DNA of 33,699 bases from Thalassoglobus neptunius (GTDB lineage: Bacteria > Planctomycetota > Planctomycetia > Planctomycetales > Planctomycetaceae), in NCBI RefSeq assembly GCF_007859735.1, contig NZ_SIHI01000037.1:1-33699 (forward strand), read 5' to 3'. This document shows, piece after piece, positions 1 to 7,396 of the stretch (within the stretch, counting starts at the first letter, position 1; the number at the start of each line of letters is the position of its first letter). The notes under the pieces were generated by a model that searched no databases, was not told the origin of the DNA, and saw nothing but the letters and a program-made list of their open reading frames with translations. Made by a program: the position numbers and the translations under genes.

Positions 1-118
1 GTTCAAACAAATGGTGAAAACCAAAAGTCTGAACACCTGACAACAAGTGATCATCTGGGCGCTACGCTTTTATTCCGTCACACCCTCTCCGTCGAGCGCT
101 ACGTTTTCTGACCGATGT

Positions 119-535
119 CTACACCCGATAGACCTTGTGAAAAGTAATCCGTTCACTGGCCGCTCCAGCTGGATCACTCACGCTAAACTCGAATGTCAAC
201 GTCTGCTGTTCCCCCGCTGGAGACGTACTCTCAACACCTCCCCCCGGCTGAAACGTGAGGAACTCGTAGAGTTGGTGAGGATCAGATGGAGCAATCGAAT
301 ACCCGACAAGTTGCGTCCATTTCGCGGTAAAGCTCAACGTGACCGACTCATCGTCACCATTGCGAGTGTGCCCCGCCGCGATCGAGCCTCGATCCTTGAC
401 TTCAATCGTGTTTCGACGTTCAGTCCAGGTCAGATCCCCTTCATCCAGCAAGACCGTAATCGACCCGGCGGCACCGTTGTCACGAATGATCAACTCCCCA
501 TCACGGAGATTGCGTGTAATATTCGAAACTGCAAT
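119..535 (-). CDS. Phage major tail tube-like protein, probable ATT start
   Basis: Resembles small tail tube proteins of long-tailed phages: a beta-rich protein of about 138 residues with an early L-D-E-G-D-L-T-W-T-E stretch and a late T-L-T-F-E-F-S-V strand. Such proteins stack as rings to form the inner tail tube. The first ATG/GTG/TTG-type start in frame is a TTG at 491-493, but the frame stays open upstream and reads A-V-S-N-I-T-R-N-L-R-D-G-E, which looks like genuine N-terminal tail-tube sequence. A stop lies at 548-550 and no ATG, GTG or TTG occurs between. An ATT codon (533-535) sits five bases after GAGG on the minus strand, so I place the start there. It is last in a row of seven minus-strand phage-like genes, where a tail tube gene would be expected. 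The 118 bases to the left edge hold no gene I can support. The family call is from remembered pattern, not a search. Confidence 0.6.
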   Translation of the reverse strand: MAVSNITRNLRDGELIIRDNGAAGSITVLLDEGDLTWTERRNTIEVKDRGSIAAGHTRNGDDESVTLSFTAKWTQLVGYSIAPSDPHQLYEFLTFQPGGGVESTSPAGEQQTLTFEFSVSDPAGAASERITFHKVYRV

Positions 536-677
536 AACAACCTCAAATTAATTAACTTGTAAAACGACACGCCATGAACCCAACGACCAACGTCGAATCC
601 CAGCAATCGCAAACGCGAAATTTTAAACCTGCCGACTCAAAGCCAGACAACTTTGATTCTAGGTAGAACAACCGGAA

Positions 678-1136
678 TCATGCGGGAGCAGAAGCACTAT
701 GTAGATGGTCCAAAGCAACTGCGCCGACGGTCAGCAAAAGATGCTGAGATGATTGCGGTTGTCCGACTGACTCCGGACGAGACAAGTCCTTTAGATCTGG
801 TTCATACATCCTCAGAGTCCCAATCGGTTGTTCATCGACGACGGAAGTGACTGTCAACACTTTCGATCCGAGCGTCTGCCCAGCTGAATCGGCGAGTTCA
901 TAAATGGCCTGCGGATCAGAGGATTGCGAGAAGAGATGGACATCAATAGAAAGCTGGAATGCCTTAGGGCTGGTCCACCGTTGGAGTGGTTCCTGAATTC
1001 GCGTCACCCAGAACTCCCCCCACATCGATTCCGCAGAGACATCGTGAACTGTTCCCGGAAACACCGTCGCAATGTCAGCAGGTCCGTTGAGTGCCCAGTA
1101 GCGTTGAAGCGCAGACACAATTTCGATGGATGTCAT
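678..1136 (-). CDS. Phage tail terminator/completion-like protein
   Basis: A 152-residue protein with an N-terminal helix (T-S-I-E-I-V-S-A-L-Q-R-Y-W) and a following alpha/beta body, the size and layout of tail terminator proteins that cap the tail tube and join it to the head. Position supports the idea: it lies between a gp10-like gene and a tail tube-like gene, the normal siphophage order. The ATG is preceded by an AAGAGA stretch on the minus strand, a weak ribosome binding site. No enzymatic motif or membrane segment is seen. The residues alone do not prove the family, so the call rests mostly on size and gene order. Confidence 0.5.
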   Translation of the reverse strand: MTSIEIVSALQRYWALNGPADIATVFPGTVHDVSAESMWGEFWVTRIQEPLQRWTSPKAFQLSIDVHLFSQSSDPQAIYELADSAGQTLGSKVLTVTSVVDEQPIGTLRMYEPDLKDLSRPESVGQPQSSQHLLLTVGAVALDHLHSASAPA

Positions 1137-1310
1137 GAACTATCTCTTAACTAAATCCATTTAACTTGCAGATCCAACGAACAAGAACCCGCTTTCACGC
1201 AAAGATACAACGCCAGCCGAGTGAATAAGAACTCGCTTTGCAACATTCCACTCACGCGAATCTCGACGCTAAAGCCACCGGCCAGAAAGAATTAAACTGC
1301 ATGAACTTGT

Positions 1311-1712
1311 TTAACGCAGTCGGAAGAGCGAGGCGATTCGACCACTGATCCTGGAGATCGACTTACGAACCATTGCCACCGGGGCTGTTTTCGAAGTTCC
1401 GTATTCCAGATAGACGACATAGGGAACCGAGTTCGTCATCGAAACCATTGTCGCTTGGGAAGAGTGCTCAACATCGAAAGTTCCTTCACTTCCACCGCCA
1501 GCTGTTCCGCCCCCGGCATCACCTGCAGCTCCCGGTGCAACCCAACCCGCCCGGCTTCGCCCCGTCATGACTGGGTTGAGCGACCGCGTTTCCTGAATCA
1601 CCGACGAAACGAGGCGTTCGACAAACTCTCTTCGCGCAACGGAAATTCCGTCGTCTTTCAACTTTCTCAGCGATTCACCCACTGATCCGCTCGGTTGAAA
1701 TTCGATCTTCAT
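1311..1712 (-). CDS. HK97 gp10-like head-tail connector protein
   Basis: A 133-residue protein whose C-terminal part reads V-P-Y-V-V-Y-L-E-Y-G-T-S-K-T-A-P, followed by a basic helix. The combination of P-Y-x-x-x-L-E-Y-G-T and a nearby proline is the hallmark of HK97 gp10-type (putative tail component/neck) proteins. An R-S-R-A-G-W motif in the middle also fits that family. The frame extends to a TTG at 1790, but the ATG at 1712 has a clear GAGGGA ribosome binding site five bases upstream and starts at M-K-I-E-F, so I use it. A glycine-rich segment (A-G-D-A-G-G-G-T-A-G-G-G) inserted before the conserved motif is unusual. This is the most recognisable member of the phage-like cluster. Confidence 0.7.
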   Translation of the reverse strand: MKIEFQPSGSVGESLRKLKDDGISVARREFVERLVSSVIQETRSLNPVMTGRSRAGWVAPGAAGDAGGGTAGGGSEGTFDVEHSSQATMVSMTNSVPYVVYLEYGTSKTAPVAMVRKSISRISGRIASLFRLR

Positions 1713-1827
1713 TGATCCCTCATTCACTTCGAGTTTTCGTCGAACCGGTCGACACCATTCTGAGAATGCAAACGCTTGCGCTCTCACCAAAGGTCAAGCA
1801 CTGGAATGACACTGCCAGTGCGGTAAT

Positions 1828-2187
1828 TTATGCCGTTCGCGATTCACACTGCAGTACCACGGTCCCCGTGACAAAAGAAGAATCGACGGAAGCAATTCGA
1901 TAGTCTTTTTCCTGAATCGTGATTTCAGCTGTCAACAAGTTCCAGTCTTCTGGAAGCTCTTCGTTTCGCACAAGGAATGACCGAGACGTCGACTTTTTCA
2001 GCCCCACCGTTCCCTGATCTCGTCGAACAATATCGGGGCCAGGAATGACATGGACGGTGACCGATTCAGCAAGAAGCTCAAGGCTTCCATTGACCGGGTC
2101 GAAAGTTTGAACACGCTGCTGCAAAACAGCAGGTGTGCTCCAATCAAGAAAAATTTGCTGGGAATCAGCATTGAGAATTTCGTTCAT
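1828..2187 (-). CDS. Phage head closure/head-tail adaptor-like protein
   Basis: A 119-residue, mostly beta protein beginning M-N-E-I-L-N-A-D and ending T-G-T-V-V-L-Q-C-E. It contains R-S-F-L-V-R-N-E-E-L-P and I-T-I-Q-E-K-D-Y-R-I, a pattern seen in small head closure proteins of HK97-like phages, where an I-x-x-x-x-x-Y-R-I strand is common. It precedes the gp10-like gene in transcription order, as head closure genes usually do. A 6-bp stem (1799-1804 with 1815-1820) lies just after its stop codon but has no T-run. The gene shows no SD stronger than GAAGG. Family assignment is tentative. Confidence 0.5.
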   Translation of the reverse strand: MNEILNADSQQIFLDWSTPAVLQQRVQTFDPVNGSLELLAESVTVHVIPGPDIVRRDQGTVGLKKSTSRSFLVRNEELPEDWNLLTAEITIQEKDYRIASVDSSFVTGTVVLQCESRTA

Positions 2188-2340
2188 GTCGAGCCAGCCT
2201 TCTCAAGAAATTGTGTCAAAGCGGTCACAGCAACTCATCAAAGCCATCCCGCCTCGGAGTGAGTGCCACCGAAGTCGCGTTCCCGACATTCACCGAGTGC
2301 AACAAACAAGTGAGTGAGTGAAGATCCCCCAGCCAGGCAG

Positions 2341-2628
2341 CTAGTGAAGAAAACGCTCGACAACTTCAGTAGTAATCACGCCCAGCAGGAAAGTCGCTGC
2401 GATCAACACTGGACTCAGGTGGTGCTTCCAGCGTTCGACTCGCCTCAGTCGCACCTCATGGTCAGTTCGATCCTCGATCAATCCTGACATCGTGACCCGC
2501 AACCCTTCCAGGTGGACATTGATTTCGCAAAGCGACTCCATAATTCGGTCAAGGGTCTCATCCGTCATCAACGGTTCTTTCATGCTGAATCCAATTGTTC
2601 GTCGCTGCTCTGTTGAGTCCATTTTCAT
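2341..2628 (-). CDS. Small coiled-coil protein with C-terminal membrane helix
   Basis: A 95-residue protein with a charged, probably coiled-coil N-terminal two thirds (M-T-D-E-T-L-D-R-I-M-E-S to R-R-V-E-R-W) followed by one hydrophobic helix of about 17 residues (S-P-V-L-I-A-A-T-F-L-L-G-V-I-T-T) near the C terminus. The layout resembles small holin-accessory proteins of the XhlA type, but no diagnostic motif was seen. The ATG at 2628 is preceded by GGAG at good spacing; M-T-D-E at residue 21 is an alternative start. A membrane protein between connector-type genes is odd for a phage module. Function not assigned. Confidence 0.5.
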   Translation of the reverse strand: MKMDSTEQRRTIGFSMKEPLMTDETLDRIMESLCEINVHLEGLRVTMSGLIEDRTDHEVRLRRVERWKHHLSPVLIAATFLLGVITTEVVERFLH

Positions 2629-2782
2629 GGTTGCTCCGCCCTCGCCTCATTGAATGAAGACTGCAATCGCTCAAGCGAATCGCCGCGATCTCGAGACAAA
2701 GATGTTTACGAAGTGACCGAAAGACTGCGTACAGGCAGGCATTCAGATGTCTCGTTCACTTCAAGCTAAACTCAAAAGATCA

Positions 2783-3052
2783 CTATTCCAAACTGGCTTG
2801 CGAAATTTGAAACGATGGAATCTCATTCAGCAGACTTTGATAGTACTGACGTGCGGTCAACAGCGCCTGAAGATTGGCAGCCCGATTGGTCGTGACCCCG
2901 CTGTCGCCCGCAACGGAATAGTTGATCGCGGCGAGTTTCCCGTCTCGGACCAGATTCGTAATGTCGAGATCGATTTGATTGAGAATGCCACGAATCTGAA
3001 CAGGAGTCAGTTCATCTCCCGAAACATGTTCAAGATCGGAAAGGTCGGACAT
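2783..3052 (-). CDS. Small phage connector (gpW-like?) protein
   Basis: An 89-residue protein starting M-S-D-L-S-D-L-E-H; the frame also allows a start at 3103, which would add 17 residues. The segment running from L-A-A-I-N-Y-S-V-A-G-D-S-G through N-R-A-A-N-L-Q-A-L-L has the feel of gpW-type or other small connector proteins, in which a short beta hairpin is followed by a helix that begins with an L-x-x-L-L repeat. No membrane segment is present. It lies upstream of the head closure-like gene, consistent with a neck protein. Only the gene itself is reasonably sure; the family call is weak. Confidence 0.4.
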   Translation of the reverse strand: MSDLSDLEHVSGDELTPVQIRGILNQIDLDITNLVRDGKLAAINYSVAGDSGVTTNRAANLQALLTARQYYQSLLNEIPSFQISQASLE

Positions 3053-3344
3053 CGTGAGGCTCGCATCTAAAGCTTGTTTCAAGGACGTCTCGTGAAGACA
3101 CATTCACCGAGACACGCAAAGAGATTTCAGGCATGCGATGAAACGCGTTCCGGCCTGTATCAAGAAACCATCAAACTGATTTATGTCCGAGCATGTTCTT
3201 CCATGGTTCGAACCGCATTAAAAGCCAACAGCTGAACTTGCTGTTCGTAAGGGAGTTGATCGAATTCCTTGACCGACATGGAAAAACGCTCACACGTGCG
3301 AAGAATCCAGAAGTGCACATTTCTCGGAAGATGAAGCGATTCAC

Positions 3345-3791
3345 TCAACTGGAACCGTTCGCGATCGACTCCGAAAAATTTGCCTGCTCACGCACCAGAT
3401 CCTGATTCAGAAGATTGCCGATCCGACAGATTTCATCGCAGATGGCGACCAAATCTCCGGTAGTGAGCCCAGCTGCCTCAAACTCTTCAAAGACCGCGTC
3501 AGCAAATTGAGCCCAACCTTCCGGCGTCTCTCCATTGAGCTTTGTTTCAAACTCAATGTGTGGATCACTCTGCAATGACTCGACGATCGCCAGAACTGCA
3601 ACTCGTTGGTGATAAAGTTCAGTCTGTTCGATGAACTTCGAATCCGTCACGTCAGATTGAGTCAGAGCTTGACCATTCTGGTCACGGAGAGGCTTACCCG
3701 ACGAGTCACGAAGAATTTTCGCGGGAGGAACCGGCGGAAAAATGCCTCGCTGGCGGAGTTGTCTCTGAAACCCAAGAGGAAGCGGCTTCAT
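3345..3791 (-). CDS. Acidic helical protein, phage tail-assembly-chaperone-like
   Basis: A 148-residue protein if it starts at M-K-P-L-P-L-G-F (3791); the frame stays open to an ATG at 3887, giving 180 residues. The early segment (P-P-V-P-P-A-K-I-L-R-D then G-K-P-L-R-D-Q-N-G) resembles the N terminus of phage tail assembly chaperones, and the rest is acidic and helical. I prefer the inner start because the extra 32 residues are low in complexity and encoded across a 9-bp tandem repeat. However, the outer ATG has the better SD-like AGGT, so both remain possible. It is the first gene of the phage-like cluster next to the transporter operon. The 292 bases between it and the next gene hold nothing I can name. 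Confidence 0.45.
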   Translation of the reverse strand: MKPLPLGFQRQLRQRGIFPPVPPAKILRDSSGKPLRDQNGQALTQSDVTDSKFIEQTELYHQRVAVLAIVESLQSDPHIEFETKLNGETPEGWAQFADAVFEEFEAAGLTTGDLVAICDEICRIGNLLNQDLVREQANFSESIANGSS

Positions 3792-3808
3792 CTGCAAGGT
3801 GAGTGGGG

Positions 3809-3835
3809 AACGTTGAAAACGTTGAAAACGTTGAA
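3809..3835. repeat. 9-bp tandem repeat, three perfect copies
   Basis: The unit aacgttgaa occurs three times in perfect tandem, and each unit contains the palindrome AACGTT. The repeat falls at the 5' edge of the chaperone-like gene: it codes for Phe-Gln-Arg units if the outer start (3887) is used, and lies in the untranslated leader if the inner start (3791) is used. Confidence 0.85.
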
Positions 3836-4030
3836 GGGTGAATGAATGCAATGGTTGTTGTTCAAGATTCAATCCGTTGAATTTCATATCGACCTGTACG
3901 TTTTTATGTCGGTGAGCGTCCAGTTACCCCATCCGACACGGTTGCACACAGTCAGCAAATTCATGCCTCAGGCGAATGACTCCATGTCAGTCCGAATCAC
4001 CCCAAAGCACATTGCACTGGTCGAGAAATG

Positions 4031-4065
4031 CTGTCAGCAATCGAAAACAGAAACGCCCCTGACAG
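4031..4065 (-). terminator. Candidate terminator hairpin after the transporter genes
   Basis: A perfect 7-bp inverted repeat (CTGTCAG with CTGACAG) flanks a 21-base loop and begins 26 bases after the stop codon of the NCS2 permease on the minus strand. Only a short T-rich patch follows, so intrinsic termination is uncertain. The rest of the 200 bases between the permease and the phage-like cluster shows nothing else clear. Confidence 0.3.
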
Positions 4066-4091
4066 TGATCAGTTTCCACATTTCATGTGTA

Positions 4092-5900
4092 TCAATGCGA
4101 CTGCGTCGGCTGTCGCTTCAACCAGGAAGAAAGTGCGAGAAACAGAATCCCGCATGCGAGATAGCCGATCGCAATATCGTTGGCCCGATAGAAGCTGGCT
4201 CCATCAACTGGTGCCACGAACCGGAAGAGAAAATCGAATGCCATCCCATGATGAACCTGGTAGGCATGCATCGCACCAAGCCACGTCAAAAACGAAGCAA
4301 CCAACATCCAAATCCCAGCGGCAACAAACTTTCGATCAATGAGACAGGCGCAGGTCGCTGACAGGATCATACATGTGAAGATATACCCTCTCTCCATCAG
4401 CAAAAGACCATGAACCAGGAAGCCATTCACTTCTGCCGTGGGATGACCGACATCGATCACCGTTCGTGTTGGAACTTCAACACTCACTTCACTGACAATC
4501 TGATCGACATCTTCGACCGGCTCAACGACATTGGCAGGATCTGTTTCAATCACAGATTCAGCGACTTCCGAGGTCTCAGTCGTGGCGTCCTCCATCTTAG
4601 CAGCAGGAGACGGCGGACTGATGATTTCGGCAAGCGAGCGGCCATTCGAAACGAGTACGGTTCCCATCATGACCGTGGCTCCCCACGCAGCGATGGCCGG
4701 AAAAAGTCCGATCGCAACTGCTGGAGCATGACCCTCAGGGACGGCACGAAACGCTTGAGCCGTAATAATAATTCCGATCCACAAGACGATCGCAGCCCCC
4801 GCTTCCAGGGGAATAATCGCCGCACAGAGACCAACCAGTCCACTCAGACAGAATGCGACAATCACAATTCCGTTGAGTGTTGAATAACCCGCCCGGGCTC
4901 CCAGTTCTTTCCATCCCGGATGGCCGATGTAAATCGTCGTAGGAAAGCAACTGCCGAACAAGGCTGCGATGATCGTCCCTACTCCATTGGCAACCATACT
5001 CGGAGCTGTCGGGTATGAGTCCCCCGCCGCTTCTGCGGATTCAATATTCTGAAGGCTCCCAATGACGTTGAAGAGCCCCATCGGAATAATCACAGAAAGA
5101 AATGGCAACCACTGAGTGTAGTCGAAGAGGATCGGACGAATTTCTTCCCAGACCCAGGTGGGCAGCATCAAACCGACCTGTTTCGAAGCGATAGCGACTG
5201 ATTCAGGATTCCCTGCCCCGTAGGTCACCCACTCTGGCAGCCCGCTGACAGACCCTTTCACCACCGTCAGCAGCCAGGCCGATGCGGTTCCAATGAGCAC
5301 GGCGAGAAAACCACTCGGCAGCCCAAGCGGAAGGCGAATCTGCGAAAACAAACCGATGAGCACAATTGCAAGCGGAAGCATCGCAACGAACGGTTTGTTG
5401 AAAATCTGCAGTGCAAACGTCATCGAGATGAACCCGAGAGCGATCCCTGCCAGCGTCGACAACAATGCTGCCCGCGGAGTGCACTTTCTGAGACTCCCAG
5501 CGACGAACGCACCGAGAAGTTCGATCACTCCACTTCCCAGGCACGCGATTAATCCCATCTTCCAGGCGAGCGTGGCATCGCCGGTCTCGTCATAGACCGG
5601 TTTAATCACAAAGAAGACGAAGACAATCAGCGAGGGTGTATTAATCCCGTATGGCAGCGCCGTTACATCGTCTCGACCAGTTTTCTTGGCCAGTCGATGA
5701 GCTTGCCACGCGTAAAAGACGTTCCCCAGCAGAATGCTGACTGCCGCACCTGGAAGAATGAGTTGGTACAGCAGCGCACTCTTATCACCAGTCATCCCGC
5801 AAAGCGCGGTGCAGAACGAAATGATGATCAATAGCTGGACGAGGTTATCAACGAATAGCCCGAAGAAACCATCGAGATCGCGTTTGACGAAGTATTTCAT
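4092..5900 (-). CDS. NCS2-family xanthine/uracil-type permease
   Basis: A 602-residue multi-pass inner membrane protein of the nucleobase:cation symporter-2 (COG2252-like) type. Supporting features are the early [10 protein letters not shown] motif (about residues 80-90), typical of the AzgA/guanine-hypoxanthine branch, many hydrophobic helices, and a second half containing [15 protein letters not shown]. It probably imports purine or pyrimidine bases with protons; the exact substrate cannot be read. Residues about 428-493 are an acidic, Glu/Val/Thr-rich hydrophilic insert before the last helices, not usual for the family. The ATG lies three bases after the stop of the MFS gene, so the two are almost certainly co-transcribed. 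Confidence 0.85.
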   Translation of the reverse strand: MKYFVKRDLDGFFGLFVDNLVQLLIIISFCTALCGMTGDKSALLYQLILPGAAVSILLGNVFYAWQAHRLAKKTGRDDVTALPYGINTPSLIVFVFFVIKPVYDETGDATLAWKMGLIACLGSGVIELLGAFVAGSLRKCTPRAALLSTLAGIALGFISMTFALQIFNKPFVAMLPLAIVLIGLFSQIRLPLGLPSGFLAVLIGTASAWLLTVVKGSVSGLPEWVTYGAGNPESVAIASKQVGLMLPTWVWEEIRPILFDYTQWLPFLSVIIPMGLFNVIGSLQNIESAEAAGDSYPTAPSMVANGVGTIIAALFGSCFPTTIYIGHPGWKELGARAGYSTLNGIVIVAFCLSGLVGLCAAIIPLEAGAAIVLWIGIIITAQAFRAVPEGHAPAVAIGLFPAIAAWGATVMMGTVLVSNGRSLAEIISPPSPAAKMEDATTETSEVAESVIETDPANVVEPVEDVDQIVSEVSVEVPTRTVIDVGHPTAEVNGFLVHGLLLMERGYIFTCMILSATCACLIDRKFVAAGIWMLVASFLTWLGAMHAYQVHHGMAFDFLFRFVAPVDGASFYRANDIAIGYLACGILFLALSSWLKRQPTQSH

Positions 5901-5903
5901 GTG

Positions 5904-7340
5904 CTATGAAAGGTTCGTTTCTGGTGTCGCTGATTCGTCGAGCTTACCCTCAGCGACCTCTTCCTCTGTTCGCACCTTGTCGTGGAACAACAAGACAAAC
6001 AGAACCATAATCACGGCTGCGAAAATTGCAGGCTTTGCCCACAACGGTTTCCATTCAATCGCCTGCAGTTCCTGTTTTCTCAAGGCTGCCTTCTCGTCCT
6101 GGAGAGTTGCGATTTCATCTTCTGGGGCACCTTGATCTTCCGCTGTCTCGATTTCATCCCCTTTGGCAACGACCAGTTTTTTCAACTCCTGTGACTCTTT
6201 GGTGGTGTGCTGACCTTCAATCACGCCGGCCGTTTGGGCACCAATCAACATTCCAACCCCAAGAGTCAACATCACCAGCAGCCCTTGAGCCTGAGCACGG
6301 ATCGGCTGTGGAGCTTTTCGGTCGGTATAAATCTGTCCGGTGACGAAGAAGAAGTCGTAGCAAATCCCGTGAAGGACGATCCCGATCAGAATCATCCAGT
6401 GAACCTCAGTCGGTGCTCCCAAAGCAAACAATGCATAGCGAGCGACCCACGCCAGCATTCCGAATGCGAGCATCCACTTGACGCCAAGCCGAACGAAGAA
6501 GAACGGCATCACGAGCATGAAGAAGATTTCGGAGACCTGTCCAAGAGCCATTGTCGCACCGATCACATCGCCCATCTGCATCATGTTCTGGATGGTCTGA
6601 ATGAATCCGAACTGGCTGAAATCGACCATCTCCACAACCCGACTTGCGATCTGGTAGTAGAACGCGAGCGGAATACAGATCAGCATCGATGAAACCACGA
6701 AGATGAGATAGTTGCGGTCCTTCAAAAGGACGAGTGCATCCAGGCCAAAGATCTCTCGCAGCGTCGGAGTCCCCTTGGTCTCGGGAGGAGTGTTCGGAAG
6801 AATGAAACTGAAGAGTCCGAGAATCGCAGCTGCTCCCGCTGCAAGATAGAACATGTCGATTTGTGTTCCCCAACCCTGAACGCTCAACAGAAAACCGGCG
6901 GCGATCCAGCCAATTGTTCCGAACACGCGGATATAGGGAAACTCCCTCTCCGGATCGGTCATATTACGCATCGCAACTGTGTTCGACAGCGCAAGCGTCG
7001 GATAGTAAGCGAGCATGTGACCGAAGAAGAGGAAGTTAATAATCCCGGGAGAGGGATCTTCCACGATCATCTGTGTCGTCGCGAAATACATGAGTGCTGC
7101 CCCGGTGAGATGCATCACCCCCAGCACTTTCTGAGCAGAGAAGAACCGATCCGCCACCATACCGACCAGAAGCGGAGTAATAATTCCCGCGATCGGCCCA
7201 ACGGAATAAGTCCATCCAAAGTCGGTGGAATCAAATCCGATCGTTCCCAGATAGTTTGGAGCCGTCACATACCACGCTCCCCAAACGAAAAACTGGAGAA
7301 ACATCATGATCGAGAGACGGACGAAGTTGAAGCTGTTCAT
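5904..7340 (-). CDS. Nucleoside:H+ symporter-like MFS transporter
   Basis: A 478-residue, twelve-helix-type protein starting [23 protein letters not shown]. The F-V-W-G-A-W-Y-V-T start and the later G-M-V-A-D-R-F-F motif are characteristic of the NupG-like nucleoside:H+ symporter branch of the MFS. It would import nucleosides across the inner membrane. The ATG at 7340 is preferred over the in-frame TTG at 7349. Residues about 375-434, between the last two helices, form a charged, coiled-coil-like loop rich in Glu, Lys and Asp. The C terminus is acidic. The gene sits 56 bases after the Nramp-like gene and 3 bases before the NCS2 permease gene, which suggests a shared uptake operon for purine compounds. 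Confidence 0.85.
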   Translation of the reverse strand: MNSFNFVRLSIMMFLQFFVWGAWYVTAPNYLGTIGFDSTDFGWTYSVGPIAGIITPLLVGMVADRFFSAQKVLGVMHLTGAALMYFATTQMIVEDPSPGIINFLFFGHMLAYYPTLALSNTVAMRNMTDPEREFPYIRVFGTIGWIAAGFLLSVQGWGTQIDMFYLAAGAAAILGLFSFILPNTPPETKGTPTLREIFGLDALVLLKDRNYLIFVVSSMLICIPLAFYYQIASRVVEMVDFSQFGFIQTIQNMMQMGDVIGATMALGQVSEIFFMLVMPFFFVRLGVKWMLAFGMLAWVARYALFALGAPTEVHWMILIGIVLHGICYDFFFVTGQIYTDRKAPQPIRAQAQGLLVMLTLGVGMLIGAQTAGVIEGQHTTKESQELKKLVVAKGDEIETAEDQGAPEDEIATLQDEKAALRKQELQAIEWKPLWAKPAIFAAVIMVLFVLLFHDKVRTEEEVAEGKLDESATPETNLS

Positions 7341-7396
7341 AGATGTCAATTTCTGGCTGGATTCCGCAATCTAAGATTTTTCGTCTCAACCACACG

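Noticed and set aside
548-572. A stretch near 558-573 resembles the common M13 forward sequencing primer.
   Set aside because: The match is partial and the flanking sequence is unlike vector; treated as chance.
1799-1820. 6-bp hairpin after the head closure-like gene as a terminator.
   Set aside because: Short stem, no T-run, and the cluster appears to continue past it.
3846-4361. A 171-codon plus-strand frame across the permease end and the gap.
   Set aside because: It overlaps the clearly real NCS2 permease on the opposite strand and has no recognisable protein features.
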